DNA of 64,000 bases from an uncultured Saprospiraceae bacterium (GTDB taxonomy: Bacteria > Bacteroidota > Bacteroidia > Chitinophagales > Saprospiraceae), in the NCBI GenBank assembly GCA_938028705.1, contig CALIZI010000130.1:1-64000 (forward strand). Reading direction: 5' to 3'. Positions within the stretch are counted from its first letter, which is position 1; the number at the start of each line of letters is the position of its first letter. The translations under genes and the position numbers were made by a program. The notes under the pieces are model-generated. The model was not told the DNA's origin and did no database searches. It was given only the letters and a program-made list of their open reading frames with translations. Shown piece by piece: positions 43,117-52,425 of this stretch.

Positions 43117-44562
43117 ATGAAAAAATTATATAAACTGGTACATGCAATGACACCGGTAGAAAGGAGATATTTTATATCATATACTAAAAACAATGATACA
43201 AAAAAACAACTCAAATATTTATCGCTGTTTGATACTTTATGCAAAGCAGGGGCGCAGGATAAAAGAGAGTTGACTGAAGGGCAATTCAGTTATAGTGATA
43301 GAAATTTGTTATGGGAAAAACTACTGGAGGCTTTGCATGTTTTTCACGGCAGAAGGTCTGTTGATGCAGAAATCCGTTTATTGTTGAGTCAGGCTGCTAT
43401 TTTATACAAAAAAAATATCTGGGATGAAATGGATAAGCAATTGAAAAAGGCTAAAAAAATGGCAATTGAAAATGAACGCTTATTAGCTTTGTTGGAAATT
43501 ACTCAACTGCAAAAAGATGTGGCACTCGCAAGAACAGATGTTTTGTTTTCCCGGGCATTGACTCAAGAACGCACTTCGATATTGAAGCAGCTCATTGAGC
43601 AGACAGATTATGAACTTAAGAGGGAAAAAGTGATTATCACCATAAATAGCATTGATATGACGAGGGAAGAGAAAATTCGGAACTTGGAAACATTCAGTGA
43701 TCCGCCGATGCTACCTGCTTTATCAGCATCTTCTACGGTACTCAGCAAAATTGACTATCATTGTATCAAGTTTATATGTCAGGAATTTTTCGGGGATGAG
43801 CAACGGATTTTTCATGCAAAAAAACTACTGGAGATTTGCCAAAATGTTATCTATACCAACGATTCCAATTGGATAATATATGTCTATGTCTATATGCTCT
43901 CATACTCCAAAAAGGTGAGTGGCCAGGAAATAAACCTATCAGAGGTACTAAATAATATACCGGTCAAAAATGATGGCATGCTTTATTTTCTTTATGCTCA
44001 TGATATTCAAAAATATACCCAATATGCACCCGACAAAGTCAGAGGCGAAGCAATCATTGAGAAGATAAAGGCAAAAAATTATATAAGCCATGTGCATATC
44101 TATGGGCAAATACGACTGATTTATATGATTATGTGCTTTTACGGAACATTCGATAATTGGCAACAAGCTGACATTTGGTTCAGAGAACTTTCCTCTATCC
44201 GGCGTCCGGGCATCCAACGGTCTGTTCAGGTATGCGCGAGGGTTTATTCGTTGATGATTCGTTATGAAATGGATGATGTGGATGCAGATATTCATATTCA
44301 ATCGGTACAAAAATATTTGAAAAGGAACAAGCTGTACTCCGAGTTGGAAAAAAATATTTTGGAGATATTTAACAGACTTTACGAAGCAACTCTGCCTAAT
44401 GATAAAGTCGTTCTTTGGAAGGAACTATATGATATTCTCGACGCTTCGACTAATCAAGTCCACATCCCTTTTGTGGAACTCAAACAATGGTGTAAAAGCA
44501 AAATCAATGGCATCAATATAGCCGAACTTATTGGCAGAAAACAAGCGGAAGGTAAGGAGTAA
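43117..44562 (+). CDS. Helical-repeat protein, paralogue of 27490-29067
   Basis: 481 residues, nearly all-helical, no signal peptide or membrane segment. The N-terminus (AMTPVERRYFISYT, then LLWEKLLEALHVF) corresponds to SMSEKEAKNFTFFV and RLRNRLLDEVQQ of the 525-residue protein, and the TPR-like helical hairpins continue to the end (RIFHAKKLLEICQNV). Both genes are preceded by the same kind of degenerate TTTAGACT-type palindrome. The protein lacks about 45 residues at its C-terminus compared with its paralogue. Function unknown; a family private to Saprospiria-like bacteria is likely. Confidence 0.8.
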   Translation: MKKLYKLVHAMTPVERRYFISYTKNNDTKKQLKYLSLFDTLCKAGAQDKRELTEGQFSYSDRNLLWEKLLEALHVFHGRRSVDAEIRLLLSQAAILYKKNIWDEMDKQLKKAKKMAIENERLLALLEITQLQKDVALARTDVLFSRALTQERTSILKQLIEQTDYELKREKVIITINSIDMTREEKIRNLETFSDPPMLPALSASSTVLSKIDYHCIKFICQEFFGDEQRIFHAKKLLEICQNVIYTNDSNWIIYVYVYMLSYSKKVSGQEINLSEVLNNIPVKNDGMLYFLYAHDIQKYTQYAPDKVRGEAIIEKIKAKNYISHVHIYGQIRLIYMIMCFYGTFDNWQQADIWFRELSSIRRPGIQRSVQVCARVYSLMIRYEMDDVDADIHIQSVQKYLKRNKLYSELEKNILEIFNRLYEATLPNDKVVLWKELYDILDASTNQVHIPFVELKQWCKSKINGINIAELIGRKQAEGKE

Positions 44563-44630
44563 GTGCAAGTGCAAATATATGCCTGTGTTTTTTTATAGAA
44601 AAAACAGTATCTTGTACAAAAATTAGAATT

Positions 44631-44864
44631 ATGACATTAGAAGCAAAAAAATTGGAGTTGATTCAGCGATTGGCAGTTGTCAAAGATGAAGCAACACTAC
44701 ATATTGTGGAAGAAGTTTTGAACAAAGATAAGGATGCAGATTGGCAGCTTTCGGATGAACAAAAACGTAGCCTCGAAAAATCACTTGACCAGGCAGATGC
44801 AGGACAAGTTGCTCCACACGAAGTTGTTATGGATAAAATTAAAACCAAATTTGAATTATGTTGA
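44631..44864 (+). CDS. Antitoxin-like small protein
   Basis: 77 residues. The start LEAKKLELIQRL and the C-terminal LSDEQKRSLEKSLDQADAG..PHEVVMDKIK recall the 'putative addiction module component' antitoxins that precede RelE/ParE toxins in Bacteroidota. The helical, acidic nature fits. It overlaps the next gene by 7 bases, as toxin-antitoxin pairs often do. However, the downstream protein does not look like RelE, so the function is inferred from shape only. Confidence 0.6.
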   Translation: MTLEAKKLELIQRLAVVKDEATLHIVEEVLNKDKDADWQLSDEQKRSLEKSLDQADAGQVAPHEVVMDKIKTKFELC

Positions 44865-45265
44865 AATTGAATAAAAAACCAATTTATAAAACATGTGAAC
44901 CTAAACGACTTCACACCAGTTACTGCGAGAATGTTGGTGAGTGGAGTAGTCAATTTCACATTGAACATAAATGGGAAGGAATTGTGTTATCCATTGACAG
45001 AGAACAAGTTACATCAGAATTACGTCACGTTGAGAGTGGCGATGATTACGAATTTATTTTTAATAAAAAACAAGCGGAAGATGATATTGAATTGATAGAA
45101 GAGGGTGCTTTATTTGAATTATACACAGGACATCATATCAATAATAAGAAAGAAAAAATTGAGCGAATCAGATTTAAACGTACTTTACCTGACAAAATTG
45201 ATATAGAGGCTATTTTTCGGAGAATGGAAGAACTTGATTTTGGGAGTATTATTAAAAGACATTAA
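44858..45265 (+). CDS. Unknown 135-residue protein coupled to the antitoxin-like gene
   Basis: 135 residues, mixed alpha/beta, strongly charged; two Cys (KTCEPKR, SYCENVGEW) near the N-terminus. The start overlaps the preceding gene by 7 bases. No RelE, HigB, Fic, PIN or MazF motif is visible, so if it is a toxin it is of an unfamiliar type. Third codon positions are AT-rich, as expected for coding DNA of this organism, whereas the alternative frame starting at 44895 is GC-rich there, so I trust this frame. It ends 50 bases before the convergent mfd stop. Confidence 0.6.
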   Translation: MLKLNKKPIYKTCEPKRLHTSYCENVGEWSSQFHIEHKWEGIVLSIDREQVTSELRHVESGDDYEFIFNKKQAEDDIELIEEGALFELYTGHHINNKKEKIERIRFKRTLPDKIDIEAIFRRMEELDFGSIIKRH

Positions 45266-45314
45266 CTCAATAAAAAAATCCGAGAAAATCCGTCTAATCC
45301 GCAAAATCTGCGTT

Positions 45315-48300
45315 CTACTCACTCTCCATACTCCCCTTAATATCCTCCAAAATCCCCTTCGCCTCTTGCAGCGACTTCACATCATCCCGAATCAAAATAA
45401 AATAACTACTCGTCTTTTTAAAGGTCATTTTCCTATCCGCTTTTTTGGGTACATATTGCAAAATATGATGAAACACCGCCGACTCATAATACGGCGATTC
45501 TTCATTAGCAATAAAATAACAGCGCAATTTCCGACTCTTCAAAATCAAACGTTCAAAGCCCAATTCCTTACACAACCAACGCAAGCGCAAAGCCTCAAAA
45601 AGCTCCAAAATCGAATGAGGCAAATGTCCAAAACGGTCTCGAAGTTCCTTAGAAAATTTCTCTAACTCGCTCTCATTCTTCACTTTATCTAAGGCAGTGT
45701 AGAGATTTAGTCGTTCTTGAATATTATTCACAAAACCATCAGGTATGAGCATTTCGATGTCCGTTTCTATGTGAACTTCGCGCACAAATTTGCGTTCTTT
45801 TTCGAGGTCTTCTTTGAAAATTTCTCTAAAATCCGTCTCCTTCAATTCCTGTATCGCTTCATCCAAAATCTTCTGATAGGTCTCATAGCCGATGTCGGTG
45901 ATAAAGCCGCTTTGTTCGCCACCGAGAATATTTCCTGCACCGCGAATATCAAGGTCGCGCATCGCAATATTGAAGCCGCTGCCCAAGTCCGCAAACTCCT
46001 CTATCGTCTGCAAACGCTTTCGCGCCTCCGAAGTCAGCACCGATAGTGGCGGACAAAAAAGGTAGCAAAACGCCTTCTTATTCGAGCGTCCGACCCGCCC
46101 GCGAAGTTGGTGCAAATCACTCAATCCGAAGTGGTGGGCATTATTGATAATAATCGTATTTGCATTGGGAATATCGAGTCCCGTTTCGATGATATTGGTG
46201 CAACAAAGGATATCATAACGCCCTTTGATAAAGTCCATTAGCGTAGTTTCGAGTTTATTGGATTCCATCTGACCATGCGCCATAGCGATGTCCACATCCG
46301 GGCATAATTTCCCCAACATCGCCATCATATCCGGCAATTCTTTCACGCGATTATGTAGGAAAAAAACCTGTCCGCCGCGATAAATTTCGTAATAAATCGA
46401 CTCCTGAATCAGCTTGTCATTGAACACCCGCACCTCCGTATGAATCGGCTGTCGATTGGGCGGCGGCGTATTGATGACCGACAAATCCCGCGCTGCCATC
46501 AGCGTAAATTGAAGGGTACGCGGTATCGGTGTGGCGGTCAGCGTGAGGGTGTCCACATTGACTTTCAGGCTGCGTAATTTTTCTTTTGCGGCTACGCCAA
46601 ACTTCTGTTCTTCATCCACTACGAGCAAGCCCAAGTCCTTGAATTTCACCTTTTTACCCAACAAACCATGCGTCCCAATCACAATATCAATTTCGCCCGA
46701 TTCGAGTTTTTCCAACAAAATCCGCTTCTCTTTTGCCGTCCTAAATCGGTTGAGATAATCCACCGTTGCGCCAAATTCCTCTAAGCGTTTTGAGAAGGTA
46801 TGATAATGCTGCAAAGCCAAAATCGTCGTCGGCACAAGAATCGCCACTTGCTTGCCGCCGTCTATCGCCTTATATGCCGCACGAATCGCGACCTCCGTTT
46901 TCCCAAAACCCACATCGCCACAAATCAATCTATCCATCGGATATTCCTTTTGCATATCGGCTTTCACATCGTTGGTGGCTTTGTATTGGTCGGGCGTATC
47001 TTCGTAAATAAAGGAGGCTTCGAGTTCGTTTTGTTCGTGTCCGTCGGGCGGAAAAGCGAAGCCTTTTGCAGCGCGACGCTTGGCGTATAATTTTATCAAT
47101 TCGGCAGCAATATCCTTTACTTTTTTCTTCGTTTTTCGCTTCAAACGCGCCCATGTATCCGTGCCTAATTTGGTCAATTTTGGCGGCTTTCCTTCCTTCC
47201 CAACGTATTTTGAAATCTTATGCAGCGAATTGATACTGACATACAAGACATCATTATCCCGATAAATCAAACGCACCGCTTCTTGTATATGTCCTTTCAG
47301 ATTTATTTTTTCCAAACCCGAATATCGCCCCACGCCATGGTCAATATGCGTCACAAAATCACCGGGTTGCAATTCGCGTAATAGCTTGACATTCAGGGCT
47401 TCCGACTTGCTATATCCTTTTTTGATTTGATATTTATGATAGCGTTCAAAAATTTGATGGTCGGTATAACAGGCTACTTTCAAATCCAAATCCACAAAAC
47501 CCTGATGTATCGCATTCGTGATAGGATGAAACTGAACTTCCGCCTGAGAATCTTCAAAAATGGCGTAAAAACGATTTATCTGACGAGTATTATCCGTAAA
47601 AATATAATTTTCAATTTGCTGTATCGAATTGGTTTTTAAATTATCTGTCAGCAATTCAAAATTTTTGTTGAAACTGGGTTGGGGTTTGGAATTGTATGTT
47701 ATTTTTTGTGAACGCGGTGTCCACCCCCCAGCCCCCTCCGAAGGGGGAGATACAGACGCGGGTTCATCTCCCCCTTTGGAGGGGGCTGGGGGGTGGACTG
47801 CGCCTTCCACATTCTCCAAAAACGATTTTTTATTATTTATTTCAACAATATGAAAATCTAACAAACTTTGCATTACATCTTTCGGGAAAATAAAGTCTCT
47901 GTTTTGTAAAAAATTAGCTTCCTCGCTTTCGTCTTTCTCGCTAATTAAGTTGGCAAATTCGGTGGCTTTTTCAAAGCAAGTTTGCAGTCGGTCTATCGTC
48001 GTTTGAATATCTTTAATCCAGATGCTTGTATTCTTCGGAAGGATGTTGAGAATGGAGGTTTTTTGTTCCTTTGTGAAGTGCGATTGGATGTTGGGAACTA
48101 TCGTCACCTTAGCGATATTGCGAGTCGAAAGTTGGTCGGCAGGATTGAAGGTACGGATGCTTTCTACCTCATCATCAAAGAGTTCGACGCGATAAGGTTG
48201 GTCATTTCCATAAGAAAAAATATCGACGATACCCCCGCGAATCGAGAATTGTCCCGGTTCATACACAAAGTCCGTATGTTCAAAACCATACTCCACCAAG

Positions 48301-48785
48301 ACCGACACAATCGTATCAACATCAAGACTTTCGCCCTTCTCCACATCAATGCGATTATCCTCCAAAACGGCAGGCGCGACCACCTTCTCAAATAAGGCTT
48401 CGGGATAGGTCACGATAATCGCCGACGCATCCGTTTTGCCGACAAATTTACTCATCGCCTCCACCCGCATGAGGACATTGTGGTTGTTAAATTCATCAAA
48501 CTTTGCGGGCTTTTTGAAGGAATCGGGAAAGAATAAAATTGGTTTGCGCTCAAAGAAACTTTTGAGGTTATTTTGCAAATAAGCGGCTTGTTCTTGGTCG
48601 GTAGCGACCAGCAAAATATTGTGCGGATGTGCGAGATACGTTCCCGTCAGGACAAAGCTATCCTGTGCGCCCACCGTTCCTGCGATTTGTAATCGGGCGG
48701 GTGTTTCGGCATCAAGCGCAGCACAAATTTTTTGGGTGCGCTCATCGTCGCGGTATCGTTCTATTAAGCCTTGAAGGTTGCTCAC
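45315..48785 (-). CDS. mfd: Transcription-repair coupling factor Mfd, with in-frame palindromic insertion
   Basis: About 1156 residues from GTG at 48785 (VSNLQGLIERY); the longer frame to 48821 runs into ATTCCAA-word repeat. Order: UvrB-like module (1-300), RNA-polymerase-interaction domain (CarD-like, ...FVTHIDHGVGRYSGL near 470), then the superfamily-2 translocase with Walker A GDVGFGKTE (near 627), DEEQKFG, TATPIPRTL and QLRGRVGRSNKKA, and a C-terminal TRCF domain. It removes stalled RNA polymerase at lesions and recruits UvrA. Residues about 330-356 (HPPAPSKGGDEPASVSPPSE then GAGGWTP) come from a palindromic repeat element inserted in frame at 47719-47798, in a linker before the polymerase-binding domain. 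Confidence 0.96.
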   Translation of the reverse strand: MSNLQGLIERYRDDERTQKICAALDAETPARLQIAGTVGAQDSFVLTGTYLAHPHNILLVATDQEQAAYLQNNLKSFFERKPILFFPDSFKKPAKFDEFNNHNVLMRVEAMSKFVGKTDASAIIVTYPEALFEKVVAPAVLEDNRIDVEKGESLDVDTIVSVLVEYGFEHTDFVYEPGQFSIRGGIVDIFSYGNDQPYRVELFDDEVESIRTFNPADQLSTRNIAKVTIVPNIQSHFTKEQKTSILNILPKNTSIWIKDIQTTIDRLQTCFEKATEFANLISEKDESEEANFLQNRDFIFPKDVMQSLLDFHIVEINNKKSFLENVEGAVHPPAPSKGGDEPASVSPPSEGAGGWTPRSQKITYNSKPQPSFNKNFELLTDNLKTNSIQQIENYIFTDNTRQINRFYAIFEDSQAEVQFHPITNAIHQGFVDLDLKVACYTDHQIFERYHKYQIKKGYSKSEALNVKLLRELQPGDFVTHIDHGVGRYSGLEKINLKGHIQEAVRLIYRDNDVLYVSINSLHKISKYVGKEGKPPKLTKLGTDTWARLKRKTKKKVKDIAAELIKLYAKRRAAKGFAFPPDGHEQNELEASFIYEDTPDQYKATNDVKADMQKEYPMDRLICGDVGFGKTEVAIRAAYKAIDGGKQVAILVPTTILALQHYHTFSKRLEEFGATVDYLNRFRTAKEKRILLEKLESGEIDIVIGTHGLLGKKVKFKDLGLLVVDEEQKFGVAAKEKLRSLKVNVDTLTLTATPIPRTLQFTLMAARDLSVINTPPPNRQPIHTEVRVFNDKLIQESIYYEIYRGGQVFFLHNRVKELPDMMAMLGKLCPDVDIAMAHGQMESNKLETTLMDFIKGRYDILCCTNIIETGLDIPNANTIIINNAHHFGLSDLHQLRGRVGRSNKKAFCYLFCPPLSVLTSEARKRLQTIEEFADLGSGFNIAMRDLDIRGAGNILGGEQSGFITDIGYETYQKILDEAIQELKETDFREIFKEDLEKERKFVREVHIETDIEMLIPDGFVNNIQERLNLYTALDKVKNESELEKFSKELRDRFGHLPHSILELFEALRLRWLCKELGFERLILKSRKLRCYFIANEESPYYESAVFHHILQYVPKKADRKMTFKKTSSYFILIRDDVKSLQEAKGILEDIKGSMESE
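47719..47798. repeat. GC-rich palindromic element inside mfd
   Basis: Left arm 47719-47751 (GTCCACCCCCCAGCCCCCTC and on), right arm 47766-47798, 32 of 33 bases paired around a 14-base loop. GC content is far above the gene around it. The reading frame stays open and gives a Pro/Gly/Ser-rich peptide (PPAPSKGG..). Confidence 0.93.
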
Positions 48786-48871
48786 AGGGCAAAGGTACAA
48801 ATTAGAAATTCCAAAAACCAAATTCCAAATTCCAAAAGTCGCTTTTACGAAACAAAAACCTCAAAAAGTAA

Positions 48872-48985
48872 CCGTCATACCGCGCCGCGACGCGGTATCT
48901 GTTTGGCTTTTAACACCATTTTAAATTGAAACTCCTTTTTGACATCGTGCCAAGACCCGGCAGACCCCGCATCGCGGTGCGGGGT
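48872..48985. repeat. Two GC-rich hairpins (ATACCGCG / ACCCCGC type)
   Basis: ATACCGCGCCGCGACGCGGTAT (48875-48896) and ACCCCGCATCGCGGTGCGGGGT (48964-48985), with CGTCAT before and GACG after, as in dispersed repeats of other Bacteroidota. It lies between mfd and the HEPN gene. Confidence 0.75.
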
Positions 48986-49025
48986 GACGAGTTGATTTTT
49001 AGGGATTTGACGGATTTTTACAGAT

Positions 49026-49415
49026 TTAAGACAGAATAATTCGCTCTATTTCTTTTACAAAAACATTAGCTTCCTCAATCAACGGTTGTATGGTTTCGGC
49101 ATCAAAAATAGCGAAATCTTTGTAGTCAGCTTCTTGGCGTTTATTGAACAGGTCGGAGTAAAGTTTTCCTAAGTTTCTTGGCATAAATTCACTCTTTATA
49201 AGTTCTTTATGGAAGGTAGCTTTTACGCCTTTATGCGTAATTGCCTGTACATCTGCGTGTGCTAAATACGCCGTTATTGCATAAAAGCAAGCGTAATACA
49301 AGCGATTCGCTACGGTATCCCAATACTTGAGATTTGCCATAGCATCCGCTTCTGCAAGGCTTTGTTTGGCTTTTTCCAAACGGTAATCAATCAGGTCTTG
49401 TTTATTGTAATTCAT
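49026..49415 (-). CDS. HEPN-domain protein of a HEPN/MNT pair
   Basis: 129 residues from the ATG at 49415, which overlaps the MNT stop by 4 bases (ATGA); a longer frame to 49475 would cover the MNT gene. The helical HEPN core has AEADAMANLKYWDTVANRLY, YACFYAITAYL and HKGVKATFHKELI (an HxxxxxxH region). In HEPN/MNT type VII toxin-antitoxin systems the HEPN protein is an RNase toxin that the MNT partner AMPylates; the canonical Rx4-6H site is not clean here, so activity is uncertain. Confidence 0.88.
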   Translation of the reverse strand: MNYNKQDLIDYRLEKAKQSLAEADAMANLKYWDTVANRLYYACFYAITAYLAHADVQAITHKGVKATFHKELIKSEFMPRNLGKLYSDLFNKRQEADYKDFAIFDAETIQPLIEEANVFVKEIERIILS

Positions 49416-49723
49416 GCCAACACGCCTTCTTTTTCTACATTCTGAAATAAGGGTGTCACTGCATATTTCGCCCAATCGGTTTTATTTTCGATGAGGGTAC
49501 TGATGACGGTATCTGTCTCCAATTCAAGGTCAAAGACTTGGTCTCTGATTTGTCGTTTGAGGACTTCGGTGACGGGTTTTTCCAATAAAATCAACACATC
49601 CCAATCAGAATCTTCACGAAAATCGCCTCGCGCCCGTGAACCGAATAGTACGACCTCCGCTTTTTCATCTACCGCTAAGGCAAGGGATTTGATAGGAGAT
49701 AATATGTGTTGTTTGGTAATCAT
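49412..49723 (-). CDS. MNT-family nucleotidyltransferase (antitoxin-type)
   Basis: 103 residues from ATG 49723 (MITKQHIL). The nucleotidyltransferase signature is VVLFGSRARGDFREDSDWDV (about 25-44), with catalytic Asp pair D41/D43; the later strand (LELETDTVI) gives the third acidic residue. A minimal MNT domain with no extra parts. It precedes the HEPN gene with a 4-base overlap, the arrangement of type VII toxin-antitoxin modules. A longer frame to 49846 is read from palindromic intergenic DNA and rejected. Confidence 0.92.
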   Translation of the reverse strand: MITKQHILSPIKSLALAVDEKAEVVLFGSRARGDFREDSDWDVLILLEKPVTEVLKRQIRDQVFDLELETDTVISTLIENKTDWAKYAVTPLFQNVEKEGVLA

Positions 49724-49782
49724 GTTATATTTTATTTGTGGATTCAAGTTACGATTTTTTCTGTTTTTTTGCAAACGCAAAT

Positions 49783-49871
49783 ACCGTAGCATAATGCCTC
49801 TGGCTTGTGCCTTGTATGAGACACGGCAAGTAGTATGAGGACGCAAGCCGGAGGCAACATTACGCTACGGT
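49783..49871. repeat. Palindrome ACCGTAGCATAATGCCTCTG
   Basis: Left arm 49783-49811, right arm 49843-49871 (GCAAGCCGGAGGCAACATTA and CGCTACGGT), about 26 of 29 paired with a 2-base gap. It occupies the divergent gap between the MNT gene and the SEC-C gene. Confidence 0.85.
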
Positions 49872-49916
49872 GAATTTTCGCAGATTTTTTTGTAATTTCG
49901 TAACTCAATTTTAGTT

Positions 49917-50864
49917 ATGAGTTTAAATATAGATTTTCCAGATTTCAATCACCCTGAAGTTCGTGCTTTTTATGAGTATGATTTGTCCATTCCTAAAGAA
50001 AAAGTAGAGGAAATACTACAGTTGCCTCGCGAAACACTCATCGAAGATATGGAGACCATGCTCATGGATACCATACAGAGAGATGAGTTTTTTAGAAATT
50101 GGGAGGATAAAGACCAATGGTGGTCTTTTCATTTTCATGCTTTGTGGGTTTTGGTGGAGTTGGAGGCAGTTGAAAGCTTTCCGACCTTAATCAAATTAAT
50201 ACAGCAAGACGAAGAGTTTTGTGAGTATTGGTGGGTTGATTATATGGCTGATGAATTATGGGAAATGTATTATTATCTGGCAGGCAATAAGTTAGATGAG
50301 CTAAAAGAGGTATTGTTCGCACCCGGATATTGGCTTTCGAGGATTATTCCTTCTACCTTGGCAGAACAAATATATTTGCGTCATCCGGAGCGTCATCAAG
50401 AAATTTTGGATTGGTATGACTCCGTATTGGATGCTTTTTTAGCTATGAAGGATGACGGTGAAGCAATAGACCCTGAGGTTCTTTCTTTCGTGGTGGGAGA
50501 TTTGGTGGCTATTAAAGCAGCGCAGCTTTTACCCAAAATCAGAGCAGTGTACAAAAGAAAACTTGTGTATCCATACATAATAGGCAGTATAGAATCCATA
50601 GAGGCAGATATTCAAGACCCAAAGAACAAAGACGAAAAAAGAAACCTAAAGCAATCCATTTATGATAGATATGAAGAGGCTATGCGTTGGGCAGGCTACC
50701 AAATGAAATACAATAGAGAAGCCTACGAGAAAGAAGAGGCTAAACGCTTCTCAAAATTATCTATTCCAACACCAAAACCCATACAAAAAAGTGAAAAAGT
50801 GGGTAGAAATGCGCCTTGCCCTTGTGGTAGCGGGAAGAAGTATAAAAAGTGTTGTTTGAAATGA
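49917..50864 (+). CDS. DUF1186-like protein with C-terminal SEC-C zinc motif
   Basis: 315 residues. The N-terminal ~270 residues are helical (HEAT-like pairs such as [36 protein letters not shown]) and match the DUF1186 type. The last 20 residues are the SEC-C motif [18 protein letters not shown], four Cys binding one zinc, as in SecA tails. Family members are thought to bind ribosomes or SecB-like partners; the role is unknown. Single gene, divergent from the HEPN/MNT pair. Confidence 0.9.
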   Translation: MSLNIDFPDFNHPEVRAFYEYDLSIPKEKVEEILQLPRETLIEDMETMLMDTIQRDEFFRNWEDKDQWWSFHFHALWVLVELEAVESFPTLIKLIQQDEEFCEYWWVDYMADELWEMYYYLAGNKLDELKEVLFAPGYWLSRIIPSTLAEQIYLRHPERHQEILDWYDSVLDAFLAMKDDGEAIDPEVLSFVVGDLVAIKAAQLLPKIRAVYKRKLVYPYIIGSIESIEADIQDPKNKDEKRNLKQSIYDRYEEAMRWAGYQMKYNREAYEKEEAKRFSKLSIPTPKPIQKSEKVGRNAPCPCGSGKKYKKCCLK

Positions 50865-51672
50865 TTTTTATTTAATATAGTTGGCATTTTGCTCTTGAAT
50901 TTGGGCTAAAACTCGTCTGACATTTTCAAAATTCACTGATGATGTCATATTTTATCCTGCAAAGTTTAAATGTCTGACAAGTTTTAGCCCAAATTCGGAA
51001 AAAATATCTCATGTTAAATACAAACATATTTTTTTTAAAATATGACATTGTCAAGATACAAATTGTAATTTAATTTTATTAATAATCAAAAAATACTGAA
51101 TACCCAATTTGGCGAACACATTGTCAGACAATAGCTTGTTAAAACTTCGTTAAGGCTCGCCTGTACATCTAACGAAGCATACTATTTGCTCGTTATATTT
51201 TTGTCCAAACATTGAACTTCCTGTCTCAAAATACGTCAAATAAAAATTGAATCCTTAACTTTATGGGGCTTTATTAGTTTATAAGGTTGATAGAGTCTTA
51301 TTAGTGATTGGAACTTTGTAAATCCATAAACTAAGTACAATGAGTGAATGAATGATGCATTATTAGATTATTTTTGCTTTATAACAGGGTTTTTGCATTA
51401 CAATTATTCTAATATTAATAATATTTTGATTTAAAAATAATAATAAATTTGAAAATAATGTATTAAAATTGAAAATAATAATTAGTGAATTTATAATTAG
51501 ATTGCATTGAAATATAGCCGTTTTTTTTAATTAAAATTATTTTATAATATTTTTTACGTTTATAATAAATTATTTATAAATTTTATTTTTAATAATAAAA
51601 TAATTATAATGCAAAAGTTGACTAACACATCAATAAATCCCATAAATTTTATAAACTGAATCAACTAAAAAA
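50865..51672. other. Gene-free 800-bp region
   Basis: No gene. The palindrome 50898-50995 is listed separately. The near-repeat CCCAATTTGGCGAACACATT (51096-51115) also occurs at about 9672-9691; TTAAAACTTCGTTAAGGCTC (about 51137) faces AACGAAGCATA. From 51420 on it is extremely AT-rich with short A/T words. Confidence 0.6.
50898..50995. repeat. Palindrome AATTTGGGCTAAAACTCGTC
   Basis: Left arm 50898-50926, right arm 50968-50995 (AAATGTCTGACAAGTTTTAG and CCCAAATT), about 26 of 28 paired. Same core as 2414-2458, with a 41-base loop region. Confidence 0.85.
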
Positions 51673-52314
51673 ATGAGAAAATTCATCTTATCTATATTGA
51701 TACTTGCTGCGGTGGTTGCGGTACATGCACAAGATAAAAAAGCCAACGATGCCGTACAGGTATCCGGTATTGTAATGACGAGCGATAGTCTTGGAGCAGT
51801 TTCTTATGCTACTGTGGCGGTCAAAGGTACCAGCCGGGGTACGTATGCCAATTTCGATGGCTTCTTTTCTATTGTGGTGCGTAAGGGCGAGACCCTTCAA
51901 TTTATGGCAATTGGTTATGAAATGAAAGAATACACCGTACCGAAAGACCATGTAGGTGATCGGCTTACCCTCGTTCAGTTGCTCACCGACGATGCCTATA
52001 ATCTGCCCGAAACCGTTATATTCCCTTGGCCCAGCCGCGAGCATCTCAAACTCGAATTTCTTGCCCTCGATGTTGCCAAAGATATGGAAGATCGCGCCAA
52101 AGAAAACCTTGACCAAAGACAATTAGCTGCCATTGGAGAGACGATGGCGATGGATGGCAACGAAAACAGCGATATGTATCTGCGCCAACAAGCCCGTAGC
52201 TTTTACAGCTATGGCAATCAAACACCATATATGGGTATCTTTAATGCTTTTGCATGGGCAAAATTCATTAAAGCATGGAAAAACGGAGAATTTAAAAAGA
52301 AGAAAAAGGAGTAA
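51673..52314 (+). CDS. Secreted protein with carboxypeptidase-regulatory-like domain
   Basis: 213 residues. A signal peptide (1-19, ends VHAQ) and a beta-sandwich CarboxypepD_reg-like domain (about 28-105: VQVSGIVMTSDSLGAVSYAT, GTYANFDGFFSIVVRKGETL) are followed by a helical tail with a conserved FPWPSREHLKLEFLALDV and a Lys-rich end (KKKKKE). I recall this arrangement as a frequent stand-alone family in Bacteroidota; it may attach to outer-membrane or periplasmic partners. Single gene, followed by a GTTCATAG-word palindrome that begins at its stop codon. Confidence 0.85.
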   Translation: MRKFILSILILAAVVAVHAQDKKANDAVQVSGIVMTSDSLGAVSYATVAVKGTSRGTYANFDGFFSIVVRKGETLQFMAIGYEMKEYTVPKDHVGDRLTLVQLLTDDAYNLPETVIFPWPSREHLKLEFLALDVAKDMEDRAKENLDQRQLAAIGETMAMDGNENSDMYLRQQARSFYSYGNQTPYMGIFNAFAWAKFIKAWKNGEFKKKKKE

Positions 52315-52425
52315 TTAGTTCATAGTTCATGGTTGATAGTTCATAGGCTACACGAAGATAATTATCTGAATATGTCTATGAATCACAAACTATGAACCAT
52401 TTACTATGAACCATGAACCGTTAAT
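52314..52425. repeat. GTTCATAG-word palindrome
   Basis: Left arm TTAGTTCATAGTTCATGGTT plus GATAGTTCATAGGC; right arm CTATGAATCACAAACTATGA then ACCATTTACTATGAACCATG. Starts at the stop of the preceding gene and ends directly before the xth ATG. Half-copies at 34363-34390, 60490-60522 and 61196-61222. Confidence 0.85.

Noticed and set aside
44895-45095. Alternative frame (GTG start, 66 codons) in the 44858-45265 gene, considered as evidence of a frameshift
   Set aside because: Its third positions are GC-rich, unlike coding DNA here, while the called frame is AT-rich at third positions, uninterrupted and overlaps the upstream gene properly.
47629-47893. Small plus-strand frames with PPAPSEGG-like peptides opposite mfd
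   Set aside because: They are translations of the palindromic element on the other strand; mfd is the real gene.
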